DNA of 64,000 bases from Fidelibacterota bacterium (GTDB taxonomy: Bacteria; Pseudomonadota; Alphaproteobacteria; Rhodospirillales; Rhodospirillaceae): contig CANJPQ010000016.1 in assembly GCA_947476275.1 (NCBI GenBank), positions 1 to 64,000 of the forward strand, read 5' to 3'. Under the pieces are notes generated by a model that saw nothing but the letters and a program-made list of their open reading frames with translations, was not told the DNA's origin and did not search any database. Positions within the stretch are counted from its first letter, which is position 1; each line of letters starts with the position of its first letter. The translations under genes and the position numbers were made by a program. This document shows positions 34,734-42,544 of the stretch, one piece after another.

Positions 34734-36119
34734 TCAGCTCACGAAGATCTTGCCGGGATTCATGATGCCCGCCGGATCGAGCGCCTGCTTGATACTGCGC
34801 ATCGCAGCGACCGCCCCCTCGCCTGCCTCGTGGCGCAGATGCTCGCGCTTGCCGAGCCCGATGCCATGTTCGCCGGTGCAGGTTCCGCCGAAGGACAAAG
34901 CGCGTTCGACCATGCGGTCATGCATCTTCTCGGCGGTATGGATTTCGTCCGGCTTGGTCGGATCGACGATGAAGCAGACATGGAAGTTGCCATCGCCCAC
35001 GTGCCCCATCAGCGGCGTCGGGATCGACGTGGTCGCCAAGTCCGCTTTGGTGGCAACGATGCATTCGGCGAGATGGGAAATCGGGACGCACACGTCGGTC
35101 ACCACGCCGGCGGAATTGGGTCTCATCGCGAGTCCCGCGTAGTAGGCCTTGTGCCGCGCTTCCCACAGCTGCGCACGTTCCTCGGCCTTTTCCGCCCAGG
35201 TAAACCCGCCGCCGCCGAAATCCGCGGCGATCGCGCCAACCGCTTCGGCCTGCTCACGCACGCCGGCTTCGCTGCCGTGGAACTCCATCAGCAACGTCGG
35301 CTTCACCGGCAAGCTGAGCTTGGAGTAGCTGTTCACCGCCGCGATGCTCACCTCGTCCAGGAACTCGATGCGCGCAATCGGGATGCCGGCCTGGATCACC
35401 GCGATCACGGTTTCCACGGCCGGGCCCACAGCGTCATAGGTCACCGTGGCCGCCGCGGTTGCCTCCGGGATGCCATGCAGGCGCAGCGTGATCTCGGTAA
35501 CGATCCCGAGCGTTCCTTCGGAACCGATCATCAGTCGTGTGAGGTCATAGCCGGCGGCGGACTTGCGCGCGCGGCCACCGGTCTTGATGACCTCGCCGCT
35601 GGCGAGCACCACCGTCAGACCCAGCACGTTGTCGCGCATGGTGCCGTAGCGCACCGCGTTGGTGCCGGAGGCGCGCGTCGCCACCATGCCGCCGATGGTC
35701 GCCTCTGCACCCGGATCGATTGGGAAGAACAGACCTTGGTCGCGCAGGTGGGTGTTGAGTTGCTTGCGCATGACACCCGGCTCGATCACGCAATCCAAGT
35801 CCGCAGCGTTCACCGCGACGATACGAGTCATGCGCGACAGGTCGAAGCACACGCCACCCTTCACCGCCACCACCTGACCTTCCAGGGAGGTGCCGGCGCC
35901 GAAGGGGATAATCGGCAGATTGTGTCGCGCGCAGATCTTCACCGCGGCTGCGACCTCCTCGGTGGTCTGCGGGAACACCACGACGTCCGGCAGGGCTGTT
36001 GCATGCCAAGACTCTCCGCGCCCATGCTGCGTGCGCAGGGCGGTGGCGGTGCTTACCCGATCCCCAAGGAGGGTGGACAGCGCAGCCAGGGCGTCGGCTT
36101 GGGGTGCAGCGTCATTCAT
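34734..36119 (-). CDS. FAD-linked D-2-hydroxyacid dehydrogenase (GlcD/LDHD type)
   Basis: 461 residues. The FAD-binding PCMH part contains NLPIIPFGAGTSLEGQVVAV and FPIDPGAEATIGGMVATRAS; the C-terminal domain has GHVGDGNFH and CTGEHGIGLGKREHL, conserved in D-lactate dehydrogenase (cytochrome) and glycolate oxidase GlcD. It oxidises a D-2-hydroxy acid to the keto acid with electrons passed to an acceptor. ATG 36119 is preferred; GTG 36140 is the alternative. First gene of the operon. Confidence 0.87.
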   Translation of the reverse strand: MNDAAPQADALAALSTLLGDRVSTATALRTQHGRGESWHATALPDVVVFPQTTEEVAAAVKICARHNLPIIPFGAGTSLEGQVVAVKGGVCFDLSRMTRIVAVNAADLDCVIEPGVMRKQLNTHLRDQGLFFPIDPGAEATIGGMVATRASGTNAVRYGTMRDNVLGLTVVLASGEVIKTGGRARKSAAGYDLTRLMIGSEGTLGIVTEITLRLHGIPEATAAATVTYDAVGPAVETVIAVIQAGIPIARIEFLDEVSIAAVNSYSKLSLPVKPTLLMEFHGSEAGVREQAEAVGAIAADFGGGGFTWAEKAEERAQLWEARHKAYYAGLAMRPNSAGVVTDVCVPISHLAECIVATKADLATTSIPTPLMGHVGDGNFHVCFIVDPTKPDEIHTAEKMHDRMVERALSFGGTCTGEHGIGLGKREHLRHEAGEGAVAAMRSIKQALDPAGIMNPGKIFVS

Positions 36120-36168
36120 GGGCGCACCATACGGCTTCACCGCGCGGGATCAAGAGCATGCCCGGCCC

Positions 36169-37146
36169 TCACGGCCGCTTGGGTTCCTGACCCTCCAGGT
36201 AGCAAAGGGTATAGTACCAGCCGAGATTGAGGCCGAAGCGCTCCGCGCCCTTCATAGCGTAGGCATAGCCGATCGGCACGGCTTTGCCCTTCTCGTGGAT
36301 CCGGAAAAGCGGGAACTCCTCCGTGGACGGCGAGGTGAACGCACGGTTGTGGATGACAAAAGTCAGGGTACGCCCGTCGGGCCAAGCAATGTCTGCTTCG
36401 CCCCCCTGATCGTGCAGGCGCACGGTGGTGAAGTACGCTGTCTTCGTCATGTCGCCATCTGCGCTGCGGTTCACGGTGCAGACGAACCAGCGCGCCTTGG
36501 TCTGCTCGAGCCACTGTTCGCCCGGCGTGGGCTCGGCGACGATGCGATCGTCCTTCAGCGCCCGGATTTTATTCCGCACCCAGTGATAGCGCGGGCCGAT
36601 CACCAGCTGGTAGTCGACCCAGGTCTTGTCCCGATCGCAGGCCCGCGGGGTCATCGCACCTTCGAACTGGCCGCCCACCCAGCGCAGCCAGACAATGCAA
36701 TTGTCGCGATCGGGCTTCACCTCGGCGTCGGTGAGCTGCGCGATCGACGCGATGTCGCCCTGGCTGCCAATCAGCGTCTTCTGGTCGACGGGATTGAGCA
36801 ACTTCATGCGGATCGCGCCTTTTGCCGCATCTATGGCGAAGGTGTAGAGCCGGATGCGCGTGACCTGCCGGGGATCGTTGTTTTGGTATTCCTCGAGGTA
36901 CACCACGTGCTCGCCGAACTGCGGCGCGGTGACAGCGCGGAAGTGGGAATGAATGCGCCGCACCGGCCCGTTGACCGTCGGCGAGAGTCCGCCTCCAGAC
37001 TGCCGCACGATCTGCTCGTTGTTGTCATAATCGCCCGGCAGCCATTGCAGAAGCAGCTGCAACTGCGCCTTGAGATCGGCCTGCGTTTGCGCACTGGCAG
37101 GCAGCGGCTGCGCTATCGCCAGCAACAGCAGAAGTAATGCTCGCAT
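36169..37146 (-). CDS. Secreted CpcT/CpeT-like protein
   Basis: 325 residues with a signal peptide (about 1-19, RALLLLLLAIAQPLPASAQ). LLQWLPGDYDNNEQIVRQ, HSHFRAVTAPQFGEHVVYLEEY and VGGQFEGAMTPRACDRD match the CpcT/CpeT (DUF1001) family, which in cyanobacteria attaches chromophores to phycobiliproteins. Here no phycobiliprotein gene is present, the protein is exported, and it is longer than the usual 200 residues, so the lyase role is unlikely. GGGGG precedes the ATG. Confidence 0.7.
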   Translation of the reverse strand: MRALLLLLLAIAQPLPASAQTQADLKAQLQLLLQWLPGDYDNNEQIVRQSGGGLSPTVNGPVRRIHSHFRAVTAPQFGEHVVYLEEYQNNDPRQVTRIRLYTFAIDAAKGAIRMKLLNPVDQKTLIGSQGDIASIAQLTDAEVKPDRDNCIVWLRWVGGQFEGAMTPRACDRDKTWVDYQLVIGPRYHWVRNKIRALKDDRIVAEPTPGEQWLEQTKARWFVCTVNRSADGDMTKTAYFTTVRLHDQGGEADIAWPDGRTLTFVIHNRAFTSPSTEEFPLFRIHEKGKAVPIGYAYAMKGAERFGLNLGWYYTLCYLEGQEPKRP

Positions 37147-37170
37147 CGATGCCCCCGTTTGACCTTTCGC

Positions 37171-37653
37171 CTACAGCGGACGATATCCCATCACAGCGAC
37201 GAGTAGGCCGTCCGGATCGTAAAAGATCATCTCGGTATAAACACCGGCCTTGGTATAGGCGCGGTCCATCTCCAGCCGATATTCGGTGGGTTCCGTCAGG
37301 AACTTTATACCGCGGCGGCGAAGGTCCGCGGCGATCTCGCCAGCCCGCGCGCTGGAAAACACCACTGATGATTGGCCGTAATGCAGCACGCCCTCGGGCG
37401 CGCGCGGCGCGATAGGCAACTCGGGATCAAGGACTGCGTACAGACCGATCAATCCGGCATCGGGTCCATCCGGCGCGCGCAAATGTACGATACGCATGGT
37501 CACATCGCTGTGGCCGATCAGCTTCGCGACGGCCGCACCGGAGACGGTCTTGTCCTCGATAATCGCCAAACCGAGGACATCCCGATACAGCGCGAGGGAC
37601 GAGTCGATGTCCCTACAGAATATGGTGGTGCGCTTGACCGGGGAAATATCCAT
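37171..37653 (-). CDS. VOC/glyoxalase-superfamily protein
   Basis: 160 residues with the paired beta-alpha-beta pattern of the VOC fold: KRTTIFCRDIDSSLALYRDV at the start and YTEMIFYDPDGLLVAVMGY at the end. A metal-dependent lyase, dioxygenase or resistance function is possible; the exact role is not readable. Divergent from the hemolysin III gene across 82 bases. Confidence 0.75.
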   Translation of the reverse strand: MDISPVKRTTIFCRDIDSSLALYRDVLGLAIIEDKTVSGAAVAKLIGHSDVTMRIVHLRAPDGPDAGLIGLYAVLDPELPIAPRAPEGVLHYGQSSVVFSSARAGEIAADLRRRGIKFLTEPTEYRLEMDRAYTKAGVYTEMIFYDPDGLLVAVMGYRPL

Positions 37654-37735
37654 CTCAGGCCCTTGAAAAGTAGCAAATCATAGCAGGACGGGGTCCGGAC
37701 GCCGCACGAATCTCCGACAGCTACGTTAAGGGAAC

Positions 37736-38422
37736 ATGGTTGCCGTTGCCGACCAGCTCCGCAACAGTTTCAAGATCCCCGCCAACTACGAACAGCGGGC
37801 CCATTTCTACGATTCCATCGTCCTGATCGGGACCGTCGCGCTCGCCGTGATCGGCGCCTTGGTGCTGACCACCATGGCCGTGACGCAACCGGACATGGAG
37901 CGGGCCTTAGCGCTTATGACCTACGGCCTCACGGTCGTGCTCACCCAGAGCCTGTCGGCCTCCTACAACCTCAACCGGGAACTCAAGTGGGTCGAGCGGC
38001 TGCGGGCATGCGACCACGCCGGCATCTTTGCCCAGATCGCCGGCACCTTCACCCCGTTGGCGGTGATCGGCATCGGCGGCACCAACGGCGCGATCCTGCT
38101 CGCACTCGTCTGGGGCGCAGCAGCGACCGGAGCTTTCTTGAAGCTCAACTTTCCGCGTCGCTACGAGCGCTGCGGAACGGCCGCCTATCTTGTCCTGGGC
38201 TGGCTGATCGTGCCTTTGATCGTGCCGCTGCGCGCGACCTTACCGATCGAGGCGCTCTGGCTACTGACCGCGGGCTGCGTGATCTACTCCATCGGCGTAG
38301 GGTTCCACCTTGCCCGCCGAATCCGGTACCACAACGTGATTTGGCACGCCTGCGTCCTTGCGGGCGCGGCGTGCCATTTCATCATGATCGCGGTTTACGT
38401 CGCGGACGTACCGCGCCCTTAG
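37736..38422 (+). CDS. Hemolysin III family membrane protein
   Basis: 228 residues with seven hydrophobic segments. RACDHAGIFAQIAGTFTPL and NVIWHACVLAGAACHFIMIA are the His-containing signatures of the HlyIII/PAQR family (YqfA-like), integral inner-membrane proteins related to eukaryotic progestin/adiponectin receptors. AAGGGA precedes the ATG. Ends 9 bases before the convergent DHS-like gene. Confidence 0.8.
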   Translation: MVAVADQLRNSFKIPANYEQRAHFYDSIVLIGTVALAVIGALVLTTMAVTQPDMERALALMTYGLTVVLTQSLSASYNLNRELKWVERLRACDHAGIFAQIAGTFTPLAVIGIGGTNGAILLALVWGAAATGAFLKLNFPRRYERCGTAAYLVLGWLIVPLIVPLRATLPIEALWLLTAGCVIYSIGVGFHLARRIRYHNVIWHACVLAGAACHFIMIAVYVADVPRP

Positions 38423-38431
38423 GGTGCGCGC

Positions 38432-39502
38432 TTAGTCCTTGAACATGTCGGCGAAGCGCTTCGCCTTGCGGCCCTTGTGTGTGCCGCGGTGGTAGACGTC
38501 AGACACGATCAGCGGAACCACAGACGTCGCTTCCGCGAACACCATCTGTTCACAAGCTGAGTCCACCTTGCCCCAGGAATTGGCTTCCTTGAGGGTGGAC
38601 GACGAGCACGCGCCGTCGCGGCTGTCGGCGACGGTGATCTGCACGGTGTACTTGTGCATCTCGACTTCTTTGCCCAGCACTTCGGCGCACACGACCGTGT
38701 CCTGCACGAAGTTCTTCGGCACGCCACCGCCGATCATGAACAGGCCGGTGGTGCCGCCCTTGATCTTGATCTCGGTGAGCTCGCGGAAGTCGGCGATGGA
38801 ATCGATGGTGATGTGCGCCTTGGGATTATTCACCTGGTGCAGCACCAGGCCAAAACCGGCGGAGCTGTCGGTGAACGCCGGGCAGAAGATCGGCACGCCC
38901 ATGTCGTAGCAGGTCTCGACCAGGGAGCCCTTCTTCTTGGCATTCTTCTTCAGCCAGCGGCCCATCTCCTTGATGAAGGCGCGGCTCGAGTACGGGCCGG
39001 GCTTCATGCCGTCGGCGATGACGCCGATGGTCTTGTCGCAGTTCTGAAGCTCTTCCTCATCGATATAGGTGTCGTAGATGCGGTCGATATAGAGATCGCG
39101 CAGGTCCTTATCGTCGACGAACTGAGAGCCCTGGTAATGCTTGAAGCCAAGCGCCTCGAAGAAGTCCATGTCGACAATCGACGCTCCCGTGGCGACGATG
39201 GCGTCGATCATCCCGAACTTCACCATGTCGCGGTAAACGTGCATGCAGCCCGCCGCGGAGGTGGAGCCTGCCAGCGATAGGATCACTGTCGCCTTCTTGT
39301 CGCCGATCATCTGGTTAACGATCTCGGCGGCCTTCGCTGTATCGCGGCTGGTGAACGACATCTTGCCCATGGCATCGATGATCGGACGCGCATCGAACTT
39401 GGTGATGTCGATGTGCTCAACCGGCGTAGACAACAGCTGGGCTTTGCGGTTGGTCCGCGGTTTGGCTTGGGGCTTCGGCTTCGACTTGGTCTTGGCGGCC
39501 AT
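38432..39502 (-). CDS. Deoxyhypusine synthase-like protein
   Basis: 356 residues with a basic Lys/Pro-rich N-terminus. SLAGSTSAAGCMHVYRDMV, VATGASIVDMDFFEALGF, FMIGGGVPKNFVQD and ANSWGKVDSACEQMV fit the family; the Lys in SWGK corresponds to the catalytic lysine of eukaryotic DHS. Bacterial members are thought to make homospermidine-like or guanidino polyamines from spermidine/putrescine precursors rather than hypusine. The gene next to it encodes a decarboxylase of the ornithine/lysine type, supporting a polyamine role. ATG 39502 lacks a good ribosome site. Confidence 0.82.
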   Translation of the reverse strand: MAAKTKSKPKPQAKPRTNRKAQLLSTPVEHIDITKFDARPIIDAMGKMSFTSRDTAKAAEIVNQMIGDKKATVILSLAGSTSAAGCMHVYRDMVKFGMIDAIVATGASIVDMDFFEALGFKHYQGSQFVDDKDLRDLYIDRIYDTYIDEEELQNCDKTIGVIADGMKPGPYSSRAFIKEMGRWLKKNAKKKGSLVETCYDMGVPIFCPAFTDSSAGFGLVLHQVNNPKAHITIDSIADFRELTEIKIKGGTTGLFMIGGGVPKNFVQDTVVCAEVLGKEVEMHKYTVQITVADSRDGACSSSTLKEANSWGKVDSACEQMVFAEATSVVPLIVSDVYHRGTHKGRKAKRFADMFKD

Positions 39503-39564
39503 GGGGCAGTCCATTCGTTGGCGTGAAAACGGAGGTGTAAAAGCGGGGAAACATACGTATGGCA

Positions 39565-39589
39565 ACCGCCCGCGCATGCGGCGGGCGGT
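39565..39589 (-). terminator. GC-rich hairpin between decarboxylase and DHS-like genes
   Basis: ACCGCCCGC and GCGGGCGGT form a 9-base stem around a 7-base loop, 27-51 bases after the decarboxylase stop. No U-tract follows on the minus strand. The perfect palindrome CATACGTATG (39552-39561) lies directly beside it, before the DHS-like start. It may be a terminator, an attenuator or a protein site. Confidence 0.4.
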
Positions 39590-39615
39590 GCCGGAGATTA
39601 GGCTGATTGGGCGGG

Positions 39616-40998
39616 CTACTCTACCGTCGGCTCGACGGCTTCGTCATGATCGTTTGACGAAGCCTGCGCTGCGAGCGTCGGCTCGAATCCTCGCTCTGCG
39701 GCCGGTTCGACCAGTTCTAGACGGCGCCGCGGGCGCACCGCGCTGACCGCCATGATTTCCGGCCACACGGTCGCGACCGCGGAGGCATGGAAGCCGTTGA
39801 AACGGGTCTGCATCGCCGCGCCATAGGCGCCCAGCTGACTGATCTCGATCCAGTCGCCTTCCTGGGTGTCTTCCGGCAGCAGGAACGGGCCCTTCATTTT
39901 GTCGAGGGAATCGCACGTCGGACCGTAGAAGGTGAACGGCACGAGCTTGTCCGACGGTGTCCGCACGGACATGCCTTTGCCGGTGCCTTCGGCCACCACC
40001 ATCTCCTTGCGCAGCGGCGCTTTCGGGCGGACGAGCCGCACCGGATAGCGCCAGCCCAAAGTTCCAGCGTCGAACAGGCTGCCGTAGGTGCCGTCGTTGA
40101 TGTAGAGGCGCCGGCCCTTGCGCAGCATCACGCGCACGAGCATGGACGCCCCCGCCGCGACCATCGCACGGCCCGGCTCGCACCACAGTTCCACGCCGTC
40201 GTCGAGCAACGGCTTCGCCGCCGCCAGGATGACCTCGGCGAAATTCTCGAGCGGCGGCGGGGTCATGCCCGGGTAGAACGCCGGGAAGCCGCCGCCCACG
40301 TCGATCACGTCCAGCTTCACCTTAGCCTTGGCCGCCACGTCGATCGCCCGCGCGGTCGCGCCGGCATAGGACACAGGATCCATGCACTGGGAGCCCACGT
40401 GGAAGCAGATGCCCACTTTATGCGCGACCTTGCGGGCATGGCGCAGCAGATCGGCGGCCACGGAAGGCGCCGCGCCGAACTTGCCGGACAGGTCATAGGC
40501 GGCCGTGGTGGTCCCGACAGCCAGGCGCACGAACAGGTTCAGGTTCTTCGCCGACTTCGTCTCTTCCAGGATCTTCATGAGCTCCTGGGTGGAATCGAGC
40601 GAGAAGGTCCGCACACCCATCTTGTAGGCGGCGCGGATCGCCTCGCGGCTCTTCACCGGGTGCATGAAGTGCATCTCGGCGTCCGGGAACAGGCCGTGCA
40701 CCAGGCGCGCCTCTTCCAGCGACGCCACGTCGAACTGGCGGATGCCGGCGTCGTACATGTGCTGGAGAATGTGGGCGCTCGGGTTGCACTTCACGGCGTA
40801 GAGCACCCGGCCCGGGAACAGGCTCAGGAACTTGGCGGCCTGGCTGCGGATGGCTTCCGGGAACACGCATTCCACCGGCGCTTCGGGCTTCAGCCGGCGC
40901 GCGACATCATCCACCGACCGGTAGGTTGCGGCGGGCGCCGACGTCGGCGGAGTCCAAGAGCGGGGAATGTCGAACGGGATAACCTGACGATTACGCAT
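39616..40998 (-). CDS. Group IV ornithine/lysine decarboxylase
   Basis: 460 residues, alanine-racemase-fold PLP enzyme. YAVKCNPS holds the PLP lysine (Lys70), CFHVGSQC and DVIDVGGGFPAFYPG the phosphate-binding part, and GPTCDSLD the catalytic cysteine (Cys362) contributed across the dimer. It decarboxylates ornithine and/or lysine to putrescine or cadaverine. The C-terminal 60 residues are charged and outside the core. Same strand and upstream of the DHS-like gene, forming a polyamine pair. Confidence 0.88.
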   Translation of the reverse strand: MRNRQVIPFDIPRSWTPPTSAPAATYRSVDDVARRLKPEAPVECVFPEAIRSQAAKFLSLFPGRVLYAVKCNPSAHILQHMYDAGIRQFDVASLEEARLVHGLFPDAEMHFMHPVKSREAIRAAYKMGVRTFSLDSTQELMKILEETKSAKNLNLFVRLAVGTTTAAYDLSGKFGAAPSVAADLLRHARKVAHKVGICFHVGSQCMDPVSYAGATARAIDVAAKAKVKLDVIDVGGGFPAFYPGMTPPPLENFAEVILAAAKPLLDDGVELWCEPGRAMVAAGASMLVRVMLRKGRRLYINDGTYGSLFDAGTLGWRYPVRLVRPKAPLRKEMVVAEGTGKGMSVRTPSDKLVPFTFYGPTCDSLDKMKGPFLLPEDTQEGDWIEISQLGAYGAAMQTRFNGFHASAVATVWPEIMAVSAVRPRRRLELVEPAAERGFEPTLAAQASSNDHDEAVEPTVE

Positions 40999-41119
40999 TT
41001 CTGGCTTTATTCCGCACCTACCGCGGTTGTCGACCGCGCTTGTTCGTCTCAGCCCGCAGCGAGAAGCCGCGGACGCACGTATTACCGGAGGTCGAAGCCC
41101 CCAGCAGACGAAGGTGGGT

Positions 41120-41293
41120 TCAATCCAAAATGACGTCGAACTTGGAGATCACGACCAAATCGTGACCATCCCAAGCGACATGGGTGAAGTCGATGAAAGT
41201 GGCAGGCACGCGGGCGCGCATGCGCGATTGCCGTACCACTGGGGTACGGCCGTCGGCGCGGCGTGGCGGCGGTTGTAGCGACAATAGGGGCAT
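41120..41293 (-). CDS. Small hypothetical protein with strong ribosome site
   Basis: 57 residues, MPLLSLQPPPRRADGRTPVV then RQSRMRARVPATFIDFTHVA and WDGHDLVVISKFDVILD; unrecognised. AAAGGAGG lies 6-7 bases before the ATG, the best such site in the surrounding 500 bases, and the frame is uninterrupted. It stands alone between the decarboxylase (start at 40998) and the MAPEG gene (41542). The rest of that interval (40999-41119 and 41294-41541) shows no other gene. Confidence 0.45.
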   Translation of the reverse strand: MPLLSLQPPPRRADGRTPVVRQSRMRARVPATFIDFTHVAWDGHDLVVISKFDVILD

Positions 41294-41541
41294 GCACGGC
41301 CTCCTTTGATCAATCAGACGGGTAGTCCAACCAACGAAAGGACGCTTACGTCGTTGCTTAACGGCGAGCTGCTTTAGGCACGTGCGCGTAACGTCTGGGG
41401 TCGCATTTACTCTCATTGACGTCAATTTCAAGTAAAAATCCCCCCACCTGCGAATTTTTTTGACTCAATGGACCGCCGACGCCGATGCTTTCGCGCCCGG
41501 CAGCGATCACGCCGCGGCTCACGCGTCTCCGGAGGGACCAC

Positions 41542-41937
41542 ATGCTTCGCCCATTCGCCTACAGCGCAGTCGTCACACTGCTCGCGCTGCTCGTCTACCT
41601 CAGCTTCCTTTTCAAGGTCGGCGGCGCACGCGCGAAGTACAACGTGCCGGCGCCCGCCACAGACGGACCGCCCGAGTTTCAACGTATCTACCGCGTTCAA
41701 ATGAACACGCTCGAGCAGCTGATTTGGTTCCTGCCGTCGCTATGGCTTTTCGCGATGGCATGGGGCGATCCGCTCGCCGCCGCCATCGGCGTGTTCTGGC
41801 CGATCGGCCGCGTCGTGTTCGCCCGGGGCTACTATGTCGCCGCGGAGAAGCGCAGCGCCGGCTTCGGGATAACTTTCCTGTCATCCGCGATTCTGCTGCT
41901 GGGCGCGATCGTCGGCGTGGTGAAGTCGCTCACCTGA
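41542..41937 (+). CDS. MAPEG-family membrane protein
   Basis: 131 residues, four hydrophobic helices. FQRIYRVQMNTLEQLIWFLP is the family signature (Arg, Asn, Glu) and GRVVFARGYYVAAEKRSAGF the second conserved part. MAPEG proteins are glutathione-dependent transferases or peroxidases in membranes. GGAGGGACCAC precedes the ATG; a longer frame from 41485 has no ribosome site. Convergent with the next gene across a strong hairpin. Confidence 0.85.
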   Translation: MLRPFAYSAVVTLLALLVYLSFLFKVGGARAKYNVPAPATDGPPEFQRIYRVQMNTLEQLIWFLPSLWLFAMAWGDPLAAAIGVFWPIGRVVFARGYYVAAEKRSAGFGITFLSSAILLLGAIVGVVKSLT

Positions 41938-41945
41938 CGCTCCGG

Positions 41946-41983
41946 CCTTAGCCGCACGCGACCCGAGTCGCGTGCGGCTAAGG
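41946..41983. terminator. Perfect 17-base hairpin between convergent genes
   Basis: CCTTAGCCGCACGCGAC and its exact complement are separated by CCGA. It starts 9 bases after the MAPEG stop and includes the TAG stop (41978-41980) of the minus-strand gene in its right arm. Without a U-run, but stable enough to act as a bidirectional terminator or mRNA 3'-end structure. Confidence 0.7.
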
Positions 41984-42502
41984 CGACGGCGTGCCGGTCA
42001 CCAACGCGCGCACTTGCCCTACGGTGGCCGCCGAGGCCGTGCCCTGCACGCGACCGATCTCTTGCCCGCCGGCATCGACCACAAGCACCAGAGGGGTGCT
42101 CCGGTCTGTGACCGCGAGCGCAGGCATCACTTTCGCCTCGTCGACGTAGAGCACAACCACACGGTCTCTCACGCCTGCGTCCTTGTAGATGCCGCGCATG
42201 CCGCCGGAAATGAAGCTGCGCACCAGCGCCCCCGGATTGGGGATCAGCGGCATGTTGTAGACTTGGCAGGCCTTGGGATCGGTGCGCAGGTCGGCAAGTG
42301 CGGCATCCCAGGCGTCGACCGCCTGCTGCATGTCGCGTCCGAACGAGAACAACAGAACATTCCTTGCCGCGGTGAAGCTCCCCGGCACCATAAACGGTGC
42401 GCGATTGAGCGTTTCCGCCTTGATGGTCGGCAGGACGTCGGCTTGGGCAGCGGATGCCGCCAACAGGCCGCCGAGAAGAATGAGGAGCGCGCGCACGGTC
42501 AT
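41978..42502 (-). CDS. Secreted thioredoxin-like/ATP10-like protein
   Basis: 174 residues with a signal peptide (about 1-21, LLILLGGLLAASAAQA). The mature part (FSFGRDMQQAVDAWDAAL, VYNMPLIPNPGALVRSFI, LVLVVDAGGQEIGRVQG) resembles the thioredoxin-like ATP10 or periplasmic DUF family, but lacks a CxxC redox motif. Similarity is weak and function uncertain. Its stop lies inside the hairpin shared with the MAPEG gene. Confidence 0.65.
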   Translation of the reverse strand: MTVRALLILLGGLLAASAAQADVLPTIKAETLNRAPFMVPGSFTAARNVLLFSFGRDMQQAVDAWDAALADLRTDPKACQVYNMPLIPNPGALVRSFISGGMRGIYKDAGVRDRVVVLYVDEAKVMPALAVTDRSTPLVLVVDAGGQEIGRVQGTASAATVGQVRALVTGTPSP

Positions 42503-42544
42503 GACTCTGGTACGGGCACCCCGGCTGCTGGATCAGCCCAGAGC

